Assembly: GCF_029242675.1 (NCBI RefSeq)
Contig: NZ_JAQWTM010000319.1
Coordinates: forward strand, 1 to 43,490
Length of the DNA: 43,490 nucleotides
From: Flavobacterium sp.
GTDB lineage: Bacteria > Bacteroidota > Bacteroidia > Flavobacteriales > Flavobacteriaceae
Direction of reading: 5' to 3'
Below are positions 27,532 through 37,705 of the stretch, one piece after another. Under the pieces are notes generated by a model. That model saw nothing but the letters and a program-made list of their open reading frames with translations, was not told the origin of the DNA and searched no databases. Made by a program: the position numbers and the translations under genes. How positions within the stretch are numbered: the stretch's first letter is position 1; each line of letters starts with the position of its first letter.

Positions 27532-28899
27532 TTAATAAGCTTTAGTATCTCCTTTGTAAATATTCACAAGTGTTTGATAAATAATTTTTAAATCCAGAAT
27601 CAAAGACCAATTTTCGATGTAAAAAACATCTAATTTTACTCTGTTAATCATATCAGTATCTTGTAGAATCTCGCCTCTATAGCCACTCACTTGCGCTAGT
27701 CCTGTGATGCCGGGTTTTACAAAGTGGCGCTTCATGTATTTTTTAATTTTATTACTGTAAGTGATGTTTTGCGACCATAAATGCGGTCTTGGACCCACGA
27801 CGGACATATCTCCAATTAAAACATTTAAAAACTGAGGTAACTCGTCCATGCTAGTTTTGCGCATAAAACGACCTATAACTGTTACGCGAGGATCATTTTT
27901 AAAGGTCTCTGTTTCCGTTGAATCATTCAGTCGCATCGATCTGAATTTATAACAATTGAATTCATTTTCATTAATACCTGGACGTCCTTGCTTAAAAAAA
28001 ACAGTTCCTTTTGACTCTAACTTAATTAAAATAGCCAAAATTGGCGTTAGCCATGATAAGATGCCAAAAATTACAACCAATGAAAAAACAATGTCAAAAG
28101 TGCGCTTAAAAAATTTAATTACGGGCTCGTCTAAGACTGTCTTTGGCAAGGATAATACAGGGAAAAAATCGTAATAATCAACTTTTAAGCTTTTAGTAAA
28201 TACCTCTTTTGTATCTGGAATAAACTTAATAGTTTTAAAGTTTTCGTCAGCAAAATCAATTAAATCTTTTAACTGTTCGTTCGAGACCTCATTCAAGGAA
28301 CAATAGATTTCGTCTATTTTTTTTTCGACTACAAATGTTTTAACGCTATTGATATTCCCTTTTATATTTTGATTTACCACTTTATTTGAAAAGAAGCCCG
28401 AAAAAACATAACCGTATTCCCTCCTACTTTCAAAAAGCTCTTTAAGCCGAATCGCCTCAGCAGTGTAACCAATAATAATTGCACTTCTAAAATTATTCCC
28501 TGTTATGATACGGTATTGCTTTAAGCAATAAAATAAGAAAAATTTTGACAGCGTAATTAATATAAAAACGCTCAAGCAAAACTGCAATACTACCTCAACA
28601 TCAAACATAAAATTATCCAGAAAAGGAAAATAGGCAACCACCAACAGCAAGAAAAGAAATCCTTGCTTTACGATTTTAGAAATGATTTCAATGGGAGTAG
28701 TAAAACGATATACTTTATAAAAACCTAGTATAAAGGCTAATACAAACCACCCTGCTAGTAAGTATCCAAAGTAATACACATTGTCCAATCCGAATTGATT
28801 GAACCAGAAAAAACAATTTACGGCAATGATTAACACATCTGTAAAAACAGCTATGGGACGTATAAATTTTGAATATCTTCCTATTTGGTTAGCAGTCAT
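27532..28899 (-). CDS. Exopolysaccharide sugar-phosphate transferase (polyprenyl glycosylphosphotransferase, WbaP/WcaJ-type)
   Basis: 455 aa, N-terminal TM region, KRTFDIVFSLVVIF, FFKQGRPGINENEFNCYKFRSMR, DELPQFLNVLIGDMSVVGPRPH, KPGITGLAQVSGYRGE. Confidence 0.95.
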   Translation of the reverse strand: MTANQIGRYSKFIRPIAVFTDVLIIAVNCFFWFNQFGLDNVYYFGYLLAGWFVLAFILGFYKVYRFTTPIEIISKIVKQGFLFLLLVVAYFPFLDNFMFDVEVVLQFCLSVFILITLSKFFLFYCLKQYRIITGNNFRSAIIIGYTAEAIRLKELFESRREYGYVFSGFFSNKVVNQNIKGNINSVKTFVVEKKIDEIYCSLNEVSNEQLKDLIDFADENFKTIKFIPDTKEVFTKSLKVDYYDFFPVLSLPKTVLDEPVIKFFKRTFDIVFSLVVIFGILSWLTPILAILIKLESKGTVFFKQGRPGINENEFNCYKFRSMRLNDSTETETFKNDPRVTVIGRFMRKTSMDELPQFLNVLIGDMSVVGPRPHLWSQNITYSNKIKKYMKRHFVKPGITGLAQVSGYRGEILQDTDMINRVKLDVFYIENWSLILDLKIIYQTLVNIYKGDTKAY

Positions 28900-29134
28900 G
28901 TAGTAGGTACAATTCTTGAATTATGGGCAGCATTTTGGGTTTTAGTAGTTGGCAAATTACATGACTTATATCGATGTATTTGTCAGGCTCGCTCACCTAC
29001 CGTTTGACTATGCAAGGTATAAAAAAACAAGCAACCCATAGGCATATAAGCCATAACTATTTGCACTTAATAGAAGAAAATGTACAATCCCAACTAATCA
29101 ATTTTGTGTATTTTTACAAAAATTATAATTATTC

Positions 29135-30214
29135 ATGTTAAAAGTAGTTCATGTTGTTGAGGCTTTAGCTGGGGGAGTCAATACGTACTTCAAGGACCTT
29201 TCCTGCTATTTTGGTGCGGAGCAAACAGCACTTGGAATCAACACTACAATTATTTATAGCGCCAACCGTAAGGAGGTTGATGGTGCTCAAATAAAAGCTT
29301 CTTTTTCGAATACCGTGCCCTTAATTGAGTTGAGTATGCAGCGTGAATTTTCGCTGATAAAAGATCTCAAAGCCACTAGAGAACTCCTGAAATTAGTTCG
29401 AAAACTCGATCCTGATGTAGTACACTTACATTCCTCTAAAGCAGGCGTTCTTGGCAGGATTGCATGTTTTTTTCTATTTAAGAAAGTAAAGGTGTTTTAC
29501 ACACCACATGGCTACGCTTTTCTTAGAACTGATATTTCAGCTTTCAAAAAAGTAACATACCGAGCAATCGAGCTTGTTTTTCAAAAGTTATTCAAAAATA
29601 CCACTATTGCCTGCGGTGACGCAGAATATACAATTGCAAAAAAAATGGGACCTTCTTACCTAGTTCGAAACGGAATTAATGTTGATGAAATTCAAACGCA
29701 TTGTACTGCACTTACTAATTCGGTTTTAACCATCGGTATCGTAGGAAGAATTACAGCTGCAAGAAACCCTGAATTATTCAATCAAATTGCTTTAGAAAAT
29801 CCACAGTATCAATTTGTTTGGATAGGTGATGGAGAACTAAGACCAACACTTACCGCCACCAACATTCGTATTAGCGGTTGGTTTTTAAACCATCCCAACG
29901 TACTTCGAGAACTGGATAAAATTGATGTTTACATCCAAACTTCGCTTTGGGAAGGTTTACCCATTGCGGTTTTAGAAGCTATGGCGATGCAAAAACCAGT
30001 TATCGCGACAAACATTCCAGGAAATAGAGATGTGGTTGTGCCAAATGAAGGCGGCTTTCTCTTTGACTCTATCGCTGAAGTAAAGGATTACCTAGACCTT
30101 CTCAAGGATAAAAATACCCGAGCACAAATGGGAAAAAACGGACACGTTCGCTGCCAAAAACTTTTTAGCAATGACCGTAAATTTAAAGAACTTGTTGCAC
30201 TTTATCGGCAATAG
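29135..30214 (+). CDS. Glycosyltransferase family 4
   Basis: 359 aa, DVVHLHSSKAGVLGRI, IGIVGRITAARNPELF, SLWEGLPIAVLEAMAMQKPVIATNIPGNRDVV. Confidence 0.93.
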   Translation: MLKVVHVVEALAGGVNTYFKDLSCYFGAEQTALGINTTIIYSANRKEVDGAQIKASFSNTVPLIELSMQREFSLIKDLKATRELLKLVRKLDPDVVHLHSSKAGVLGRIACFFLFKKVKVFYTPHGYAFLRTDISAFKKVTYRAIELVFQKLFKNTTIACGDAEYTIAKKMGPSYLVRNGINVDEIQTHCTALTNSVLTIGIVGRITAARNPELFNQIALENPQYQFVWIGDGELRPTLTATNIRISGWFLNHPNVLRELDKIDVYIQTSLWEGLPIAVLEAMAMQKPVIATNIPGNRDVVVPNEGGFLFDSIAEVKDYLDLLKDKNTRAQMGKNGHVRCQKLFSNDRKFKELVALYRQ

Positions 30215-31487
30215 CCTTTTGCTGAAGCCAATAACTGCCAAATACAGCAAACCAAAAGCTACTAAACACGATTCCATCAAAGCGGATTAAAAAATCATCT
30301 ATACAGTTAGAGGTGAAAAAAGAAACGAAGAAAAACAATACCACCGGCTGCTTCAAATCGAGTCCCAAATAAGCAATTCCTAATAAATAAATCAAAACAA
30401 CGATAGGACCCAAAAAACCGTATTTGAGGAAGTAATCTAGAAACTGGTTATGAGTAGGAAACTCATACTTAGCCAAAAATTGTTGATTTGTTTGTTTGTA
30501 ATAAGCAATCAAATCTGTTTTGGATTGAGAAGCTCCTGTCCCAAAAGGTAGATTTTGAAGTGATAACTCCCAAGCTGATTTCCAAATTGATAGCCGTGTA
30601 ACCATAGAATTAAAAATCTTTGCCTCTGGATTTTTAATCTCGTCCAATTTACCCACTTTGTCCATATAAGCAAAGGTTACCACTTGGTATTTATAGGTCA
30701 TATAATTGTTGTTTTTGACAAAGACAATTAAAACAACTACTGAAATTATAATAGAAATTAAACTTACTTTAATCGTTTTCTTTACATTAACCTGCTCTTT
30801 TAGGGCATAGAAAAAAACAATCAACATTCCTAAAAACACATTAACCAAGGCCATTCGGGTGTTGATAAACAATACCATAAAAAATGAAATCACAAAACCA
30901 CTAATTCGGAAAATATGATTTTTAAGTCCCCTGTGTTTTTGGAACGATTGTAAGATCAAATAGAGAAAAATAACTGTTACAAAAGCCATGTGCATGTTTA
31001 ATGCTGGTGCGTGCAAACCCATGCTTTGTGAAAACACATAACCCATTTCCCATAAATCAATGCCACTTTGATATTTAGCTATTAAAATGGGATTGGTACC
31101 TATAAAAAGAAACCAATAAAAAAGAACTATCAGTAAGGTTAAATAGGCATAACTAGTTAGCAATTTATAGAAATGAACTCTGTGGTAATTGCCAATTATA
31201 AACCAGGCAAATACAGGCAAGGCGGCGTACTTTTCTAAAATTTTCACTTCATTATAGTAGGAGTCTGTGTTAAAAAAAAACAGTAATTCTAACAGTAAGG
31301 GCAAGGCAATTAATAGCCGTAAGCCATTAGCCTTTTTAATTGTTTTCATCTTTTTTAAGAAAAACAGATTGAAAGCTGCAAAAACAAGCAGCAGCCAGGT
31401 ACAAGGAATTCTAAAAATAATTCCTGCACCAATTAGCAGTAAAAACAAATTGAATATGCTATCGAAGTTTTTCTCGGAAATTGTCAT
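30183..31487 (-). CDS. O-antigen ligase/polymerase family membrane protein
   Basis: 434 aa, multiple TM, Wzy/WaaL-like loop FGTGASQSKTDLIAYYKQTNQQFLAKYEFPTHNQFLDYFLKYGFLGPIVVL. Confidence 0.85.
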   Translation of the reverse strand: MTISEKNFDSIFNLFLLLIGAGIIFRIPCTWLLLVFAAFNLFFLKKMKTIKKANGLRLLIALPLLLELLFFFNTDSYYNEVKILEKYAALPVFAWFIIGNYHRVHFYKLLTSYAYLTLLIVLFYWFLFIGTNPILIAKYQSGIDLWEMGYVFSQSMGLHAPALNMHMAFVTVIFLYLILQSFQKHRGLKNHIFRISGFVISFFMVLFINTRMALVNVFLGMLIVFFYALKEQVNVKKTIKVSLISIIISVVVLIVFVKNNNYMTYKYQVVTFAYMDKVGKLDEIKNPEAKIFNSMVTRLSIWKSAWELSLQNLPFGTGASQSKTDLIAYYKQTNQQFLAKYEFPTHNQFLDYFLKYGFLGPIVVLIYLLGIAYLGLDLKQPVVLFFFVSFFTSNCIDDFLIRFDGIVFSSFWFAVFGSYWLQQKAIADKVQQVL

Positions 31488-32526
31488 AGTATAACGCGAA
31501 ATAAATTAAAGGAAAAACCCCTATTTTATGCCTAATGGCAGTTCCTAAATCAGGTTCAAAAACACCTTGAACAATGAAGTAAGAGAACAATATAAGCAAT
31601 AACCACAACTCATAATTCTCTTTTCGTCTACTTTTTAAACAATTTGAAAACCGAACTAAAAGTAGAGAGAACAAAAGAAGTTGCCAAATTACAAAAGCTA
31701 AAATTTGAGGAGATAATACATGTTTTAAGCCATTTACTGGAACGTTAACCGTAAAAAAACCGTAAGCGATTCCAATAGCTTCACCATACCAACTATCAGG
31801 CTTAATTGGAGATACAATAATAGAGTTGGCATCCTGCGAATTCAATCGGTCTAAATTGACTACTTCCCTACTGCTTTCTGATAGATATTGCCCCTTGACA
31901 AGGCCGTAACTCAATGAAAGAAAAAAGGCTATACATAGTCCGTAAAACAAAGTCATCATTGTTTTATTTTTGAATTGTACATAACGCAATCCATACATTC
32001 CTATCGAAATAATGGGAATTAATAAAAAGTAGGGGCGGTAAAAAGCACCAAATAGTAACAGTAAAAGCATCGAATAAACAACCGATTTTTTAAAACTAAA
32101 TCGATCACTTTTGTAAATAAAAACAATCAAAGCAAGATACAAGTACGTAATGAATTCCTTAGAAGGCATAGACATAAATACAGCTATCATAAAAAAGCCT
32201 AAGTAAACTAACAGGTTTTTGATTGTAAGAAGGTTAAAGTTTTTAGGAATCCCTACTTTATATAACACATAAATCAAAATCGGATACTGAATTAAAGCTA
32301 CAATTGGAAAAGACAAATACCGTAAATAGGTAATTTTGTAAAATAAAATCGTAAGCGGGTAACTACCTAAAAACCCAATTTCGTTGCCCTTATCATAAGC
32401 AATAAGCATCGCATCGTAAAAAAACTTTTTAGGTAAAACATAAAATGCCAGTAGCGCAACAATTAGATTGCAGAGAAACAACAGCAAAAAAGTAGCTTTA
32501 TTTTTAGATAATTTATAATTAATCAT
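31459..32526 (-). CDS. Polytopic membrane protein, possible polysaccharide polymerase
   Basis: 355 aa with about ten TM segments within polysaccharide gene block; family not certain. Confidence 0.6.
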   Translation of the reverse strand: MINYKLSKNKATFLLLFLCNLIVALLAFYVLPKKFFYDAMLIAYDKGNEIGFLGSYPLTILFYKITYLRYLSFPIVALIQYPILIYVLYKVGIPKNFNLLTIKNLLVYLGFFMIAVFMSMPSKEFITYLYLALIVFIYKSDRFSFKKSVVYSMLLLLLFGAFYRPYFLLIPIISIGMYGLRYVQFKNKTMMTLFYGLCIAFFLSLSYGLVKGQYLSESSREVVNLDRLNSQDANSIIVSPIKPDSWYGEAIGIAYGFFTVNVPVNGLKHVLSPQILAFVIWQLLLFSLLLVRFSNCLKSRRKENYELWLLLILFSYFIVQGVFEPDLGTAIRHKIGVFPLIYFALYYDNFREKLR

Positions 32527-33609
32527 TTACAATTTTTTATACAATTCAATCTGTTTATCTACCATACTATCAATGTCATACTGCTTCGCTCTCAAACTAC
32601 ATTTTTTAGCGATAGCTTGGTAATACATTTCATTGTCCACAAGCTTTATTACCTCAGCCGCCAATTGTTCAGCATCACCTTCTTTAAATAAAATTCCTGC
32701 TCCATCAACCAAGGTATTTACGGCAGCCACATTAGTTGCGATTACCGGTTTACCAGCAGCCATACCTTCTACCGCAGCTAGGGAAAACCCTTCGTATTTT
32801 GACGATATGATTACAATGTCGGCCATTTTTATCAATTCGGGTACATCCAAGCGTATTCCTAAAAATACAACCCTTTGGGACAATTTCAATTCATTGACTA
32901 AATTAATACAATCATTCTTCAATTCTCCGTCTCCAACTAACACTAATTGCACTTCAGTAGGTAAATACAAGAGTGATCTAATGACCGTTTTTTGATCTTT
33001 GGGTTCTTTAAAACTAGCAATTTGAATGATGGTTTTTAAAGAAGAATCGCTACCAGGGAACAAAGTTGAGCGATGAGTGGGTTTACTGTTCCTAAACGTC
33101 TCCAAAAGTACGCCATTAGGTATTAATTCAACAGCGTGGCCCAAGCCCGTATGCTTTTGAATAACTGTTGCTACTGCTTCTGAAATTGCAATTATCTTGT
33201 TGTAACGTTTGTAAAAATAGGGATCTAATCTTTGAAAAAAACGGCTGTTGATTCTTCTTCCAGAGGTACTGTGTTCCGTATAAACTAGCTTAATTTTTGA
33301 ACCCGAAAGCAATTTAGCAATCACTACCCAATATTGTGTAGGAAATAAATGCACATGTGCAATATCATATTTCTTTAATAAAGGAATAATCTTTAGTATA
33401 GCAAGAGGATTGTATGCTGAACCAAAATTTAAAGAATAAATAGAACAGCAATTTAAAGATCGTAGTGCTTTCATAAACGGATAATTAAATCCATTTAGCA
33501 CAAGCAAATCTACAGTTACCTTTTTTTTCTTGTATAACGGTAAGGTGTCAAGCAATAGCTTCTCAGCACCGCCTGATTCTAAACTGTTTATTATGTGTAC
33601 TATCCTCAT
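32527..33609 (-). CDS. Glycosyltransferase family 4
   Basis: 360 aa, MRIVHIINSLESGGAEKLLLDTLPLY, SSKYEGFSLAAVEGMAAGKPVIATNVAAVNTLV. Confidence 0.94.
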   Translation of the reverse strand: MRIVHIINSLESGGAEKLLLDTLPLYKKKKVTVDLLVLNGFNYPFMKALRSLNCCSIYSLNFGSAYNPLAILKIIPLLKKYDIAHVHLFPTQYWVVIAKLLSGSKIKLVYTEHSTSGRRINSRFFQRLDPYFYKRYNKIIAISEAVATVIQKHTGLGHAVELIPNGVLLETFRNSKPTHRSTLFPGSDSSLKTIIQIASFKEPKDQKTVIRSLLYLPTEVQLVLVGDGELKNDCINLVNELKLSQRVVFLGIRLDVPELIKMADIVIISSKYEGFSLAAVEGMAAGKPVIATNVAAVNTLVDGAGILFKEGDAEQLAAEVIKLVDNEMYYQAIAKKCSLRAKQYDIDSMVDKQIELYKKL

Positions 33610-33644
33610 TTATACTTTTTACCGCTTGCTTTCGCAAAATGAAA

Positions 33645-34955
33645 TCAATTTAAAAAAACAACAATCTTATCTCTTTTATAAATTACAATTGCAGAGCATA
33701 AGTTCCAAAAAAGTGAACTAATCACAAAAGCACTAGCAGCACCTGTCATGCCGTAGATAGGTATCAACCATCTATTAAAACCCAAATTAAGTAAAACTGC
33801 TACAACCACTATCCTTTGAAATATATGCTGCCTACCTGTCATATTTAAATAAACGGGCGCAGAACCAAAGGCGGAACAAATTACTTGACCAATTGTTAAA
33901 ATAAGTAGGGCATCTTTAGCCAAAACATATTCTTTCCCAAAAAAACCTAAAATAGGGTCCGCAAATAAACATAAGAATAAAGCGGCTGGAAGTGTTAAAA
34001 CTAAAATTAATCGGGAGCTGTTTTTGATAACTCCTTTAAGTTGTTCTAGGTTTCCGGCAGAATGAAATTCGGCTATTTTTGTAGAGACTGTAATGTTAAC
34101 TGTCACGATTATCATCGATAAAATAGTCATCAATTTTACTGCCAAAGCATAAAAGGCAACTGTTGCATCTCCCCTATATTTTTTTAAAAACATGATGTCA
34201 AAACTAATCAGTAAAAACAACGCCATTCCGCTAACTGCAATAGGATAGGATTTAGTAATAATCTCTTTATATGAAGTAATACTACTACTAGCATCCACTT
34301 TGTTTTTTGAAAAATAATACCATACAATCACTGTCGTTACCAACGCAAGCAATATAAATCCTCCCAAAAAAACATCTGGTAAATAGGATTCATTATCGGT
34401 ATACTTTAGGATAACAGCGCCAACTATCACAGGAACGTACTTAATAGAATTTCTAAATAACTCTGCGACATATAAATGATCTAAAGCCCTAATCACTTCA
34501 ATGTTTAGTGTTGTCAGAGCGTAAAAAATCAATAATAATGTGGCCTGATAAAGTAGTTTGTATACTCCCTGATCGCTAAAAAAAGAGTCAATAAAGGGTT
34601 CATTAATGACTGAAACGAGCAAACATAACAGAATGGACATTACTAGTAGGATGCCCACCATTTTTACATAAATACCCTTTAAGCCAATCAAGGAATAAGT
34701 TCCTTTAAGTTGGCCTCGAAAGTAAAGAATCGACTGATCGCACCCTAGCAAACAAATACTACCGATGACAAATAAATAGGATCGTACAAAATCGTATTGA
34801 CCTACAATTTTTGGTGAGAAATTTTTAGTGAGAAATAAAGTAAAACCAAACAAAATTAGCACTCCAAAAACTCTCAAAATTAACGTTATTATACTTTGAT
34901 GAATAAACGAATTTTGTTTGATTTTTTGAAAATAGTAGCCAATTGTTTTTAACAT
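33645..34955 (-). CDS. Polysaccharide flippase (Wzx/MOP family)
   Basis: 436 aa, about 12 TM segments, oligosaccharide flippase-like N-term and NMTGRQHIFQRIVVVAVLLNLGFNRWLIPIYGMTGAASAFVIS. Confidence 0.88.
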   Translation of the reverse strand: MLKTIGYYFQKIKQNSFIHQSIITLILRVFGVLILFGFTLFLTKNFSPKIVGQYDFVRSYLFVIGSICLLGCDQSILYFRGQLKGTYSLIGLKGIYVKMVGILLVMSILLCLLVSVINEPFIDSFFSDQGVYKLLYQATLLLIFYALTTLNIEVIRALDHLYVAELFRNSIKYVPVIVGAVILKYTDNESYLPDVFLGGFILLALVTTVIVWYYFSKNKVDASSSITSYKEIITKSYPIAVSGMALFLLISFDIMFLKKYRGDATVAFYALAVKLMTILSMIIVTVNITVSTKIAEFHSAGNLEQLKGVIKNSSRLILVLTLPAALFLCLFADPILGFFGKEYVLAKDALLILTIGQVICSAFGSAPVYLNMTGRQHIFQRIVVVAVLLNLGFNRWLIPIYGMTGAASAFVISSLFWNLCSAIVIYKRDKIVVFLN

Positions 34956-35005
34956 ATCTACGTTTATTAATCTGTATTACTAGGCCCTACACGAATCAAT
35001 TAGTT

Positions 35006-35983
35006 TTAGGCGTATTTGGCTGATTGACTTTTATAAAAAGATAAAAAGAGTCTCAATACTATAAATAGTCCTATAAACAACAAGGGTAGCAAAAATTTGA
35101 ATTTTCCGTTAGTGAATTTGTCGTTTTTGACGTTTAAAACTGTCGAACTATCGTTGATAATTTTCTTGGAATTGAATAATTCAATTTTTAAAGCCGCCAT
35201 TGTGCTCGCGAGCGTATCCTTAGTTTTAATGATATTGTCTAGCTGATTATTATCGTTGTAATAAATCATCTTATCATTTTTGCTGACCACGGCCTTATTT
35301 GTAGAATAGGAATTAATTATTTCATCAATTTGTACAATGATGTTCTCTTTTACTTTAATTTTTTCCTGAATGTTTCCAATGGCAATTTTTTGGATATCCT
35401 TATAGTAGGCGGTTGTATTTAAATAAACTAATAAAGGATCTATTAGCTGTTTTTGACTGGTTTTCCCATTAGTTGAGACGATTATCGTATGAAAATTGTA
35501 GTTTTTGCTAGTAGTGGTCTCTTTAACAACTGATTTTAAATCTCCGTTTTGCGCTAGTAATGCAAGTAATTCAAAATTTTGCTCATTACTACTAATGAGT
35601 TTATAAATATCTACAACAGGTTCAATTTTAATTCGCAGTAAATTTTGGTAGTTATAAATTCCCATTCCTTTAAAAAAAACGGAATCTTTTTCAGCAATCT
35701 TGGTCGCTAACAAATCGATTTTGGCATAAAGATAATCCGTCGATTTAAAATTAGGTGCGACTATGATTTGGTGATCATACAATTGTTTGGTTTTGTCTAA
35801 ATACAATCCCACCCCAAAACCTAGCAAAATCAAAACAATGACAACGATGATGTTTTTTACAAAAAAATGAATTGCAAGAAACAACATCCGATTGATCCAT
35901 TGAAAAAAATCACCCACTTTAGTAAAAAGCGTGAATAAATCAATCTCTTGATTATCTTGATTTTGGGGTCCGTTTGTACTCAT
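35006..35983 (-). CDS. Wzz-like chain-length determinant / polysaccharide co-polymerase-like membrane protein
   Basis: 325 aa, TM at both ends flanking a coiled-coil/soluble region; adjacent to wzx. Confidence 0.65.
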   Translation of the reverse strand: MSTNGPQNQDNQEIDLFTLFTKVGDFFQWINRMLFLAIHFFVKNIIVVIVLILLGFGVGLYLDKTKQLYDHQIIVAPNFKSTDYLYAKIDLLATKIAEKDSVFFKGMGIYNYQNLLRIKIEPVVDIYKLISSNEQNFELLALLAQNGDLKSVVKETTTSKNYNFHTIIVSTNGKTSQKQLIDPLLVYLNTTAYYKDIQKIAIGNIQEKIKVKENIIVQIDEIINSYSTNKAVVSKNDKMIYYNDNNQLDNIIKTKDTLASTMAALKIELFNSKKIINDSSTVLNVKNDKFTNGKFKFLLPLLFIGLFIVLRLFLSFYKSQSAKYA

Positions 35984-35990
35984 TCTTTAG

Positions 35991-37670
35991 TTATTTAGAA
36001 TTGAAAATTTGTTCCAATATTTTAATGGTAATCAAATATGTAGGTTTTACTCCTGTCGTTCCTAAACCACCTGATGCTAATGTACTTCCCGTTTCTAAAG
36101 GATTATCTGATGCATAATAGGCATATCGAACCTTAATATCTTGAGGAACACTTTTTCTAATTTTCGAAGCCGACTGAATTGCTTTTTGGTAATAAGATCC
36201 TTCCATCTCTAATCCAATAACACCCCAAGTTGACTCGTGAAAGAATTTAAGTAAATCTCTATTTTGTAATGAAGTTCCCAAAACCGTAACCATCGGACCC
36301 GCGAAAACCGCAATGTCATTGTCTTCGAACATCTCTGCACTTAATTCATTTTCGAAGCAATAATTATCAGCTGTTCCTTCGTTGATGTGGGCATTAGGAA
36401 TCATGATATCCCCTTTTCCTCCTTCTAGAATTCCGGCTTTACCCATGATCGATACTGATTCGACATTCAACAAGATGTTTTTCTTGAATGGTTTAAGCAG
36501 CTCATCAATGGTTTCATAAGCTTGCTCACCAAAGGCATAATCCATTACAATTAACACTGGTTCTTGTCCTTCGAATTTTGCATTAGGAAACGACGACTTC
36601 GCCCAGTTGATCTTAGCGGTGTCAAAAATTTGCACATCAATATTGGTTCCTGAAGCATCGGGTATGGAGATCATACCGTGTTTAAGCGCTACTTCTTCTA
36701 CTTTATTTCGCACCTCATGCGCGCCTGACTTACTTAACTCTTCGTAAATAAAGAAATCAGCTTTGTCCTTGAACTGCGTTTTTAGTACCGTAGTAGCAAA
36801 AATAGAGTTCATAACAGAGTGCATGTTGGCACTAATAACATGTATAGGTCGCTCTAATAATCCGTTTTCTTTTAAAACTTCTTTGATATTGGTAGCCCAA
36901 ATCTCTCCGTGAATGTGGTGTCCCAAACGTTCTCTTAAAATAGGACTAAAAGTAATTGTACGCTTGTTGTTATCCACAATCTCATCAATCGCTAATTTCC
37001 CTAACCAATAAATAACGTGTAAAAAACGATCAGGAGCAGCCTCTGACCCAAAAGCGTCATAAATGTTTAAAACCTCTTCAAAAGTTCTACCTAAAATATT
37101 TGCTGCATGAGAAATTGCTTTCTCTTTTTCGATTAAAGGCAGTTTTTTAGTTTGAGCGACTGCCTGCTCTAGTTTCATCCAATCACGAGAAACTTCGCCT
37201 GCATCATCTAACAAAACTCTGTTTCGTATTTTGTGAGACTCAATAAAGATAAATGTTAAATGCGTTAAAATATCGTAAATGTCTGATCGACCACGAGTAA
37301 TTTCTACATTCATTTGCTCCTCGTCAATTCTATAGCAATTACGTCTTCTCTTAGGAGGGACAATCGCTTTAAAGTGCGATCTAGAATACCCTTCATCAGA
37401 AGTTAAATTGATAAAACGACATTCTTCTATTCCTACCGGTAGTCTTTCTATAACGTATAATAATCCGTTTAATTCTACTTTTTCTTCGGCTATATTCCCG
37501 TAAATTTCAGGGCGTAACGCTAATAATGCTTCGCGCAATGTTTCACCCGAGATTCCCATTGGTTTATAAAATCCACGGTTAAATAAATGACGCATGGTAA
37601 TGTATAATTTCTCAATTGCTGCTGATGATTCTTGCGCTCTAGAGCGTGATATGTTTTTAGTTTCTTTCAT
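35991..37670 (-). CDS. DUF6909-like protein with a nucleoside-phosphorylase-like C-terminal half
   Basis: 559 aa; C-terminal GKAGILEGGKGDIMIPNAHINEGTADNYCF...VLGTSLQNRDLLKFFHESTWGVIGLEMEGSYYQKAI...YYASDNPLE. Confidence 0.65.
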   Translation of the reverse strand: MKETKNISRSRAQESSAAIEKLYITMRHLFNRGFYKPMGISGETLREALLALRPEIYGNIAEEKVELNGLLYVIERLPVGIEECRFINLTSDEGYSRSHFKAIVPPKRRRNCYRIDEEQMNVEITRGRSDIYDILTHLTFIFIESHKIRNRVLLDDAGEVSRDWMKLEQAVAQTKKLPLIEKEKAISHAANILGRTFEEVLNIYDAFGSEAAPDRFLHVIYWLGKLAIDEIVDNNKRTITFSPILRERLGHHIHGEIWATNIKEVLKENGLLERPIHVISANMHSVMNSIFATTVLKTQFKDKADFFIYEELSKSGAHEVRNKVEEVALKHGMISIPDASGTNIDVQIFDTAKINWAKSSFPNAKFEGQEPVLIVMDYAFGEQAYETIDELLKPFKKNILLNVESVSIMGKAGILEGGKGDIMIPNAHINEGTADNYCFENELSAEMFEDNDIAVFAGPMVTVLGTSLQNRDLLKFFHESTWGVIGLEMEGSYYQKAIQSASKIRKSVPQDIKVRYAYYASDNPLETGSTLASGGLGTTGVKPTYLITIKILEQIFNSK

Positions 37671-37705
37671 TTCTTATAATTTTCTAACCTGCAAAGGTAG
37701 GTGTT

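Noticed and set aside
28900-29134. Divergent intergenic region of the polysaccharide locus, examined for a JUMPStart-like or RNA element
   Set aside because: No clear inverted repeat, promoter consensus or known motif could be supported by eye
32633-32995. Plus-strand 120-aa ORF
   Set aside because: Antisense to conserved GT4 gene; shadow ORF
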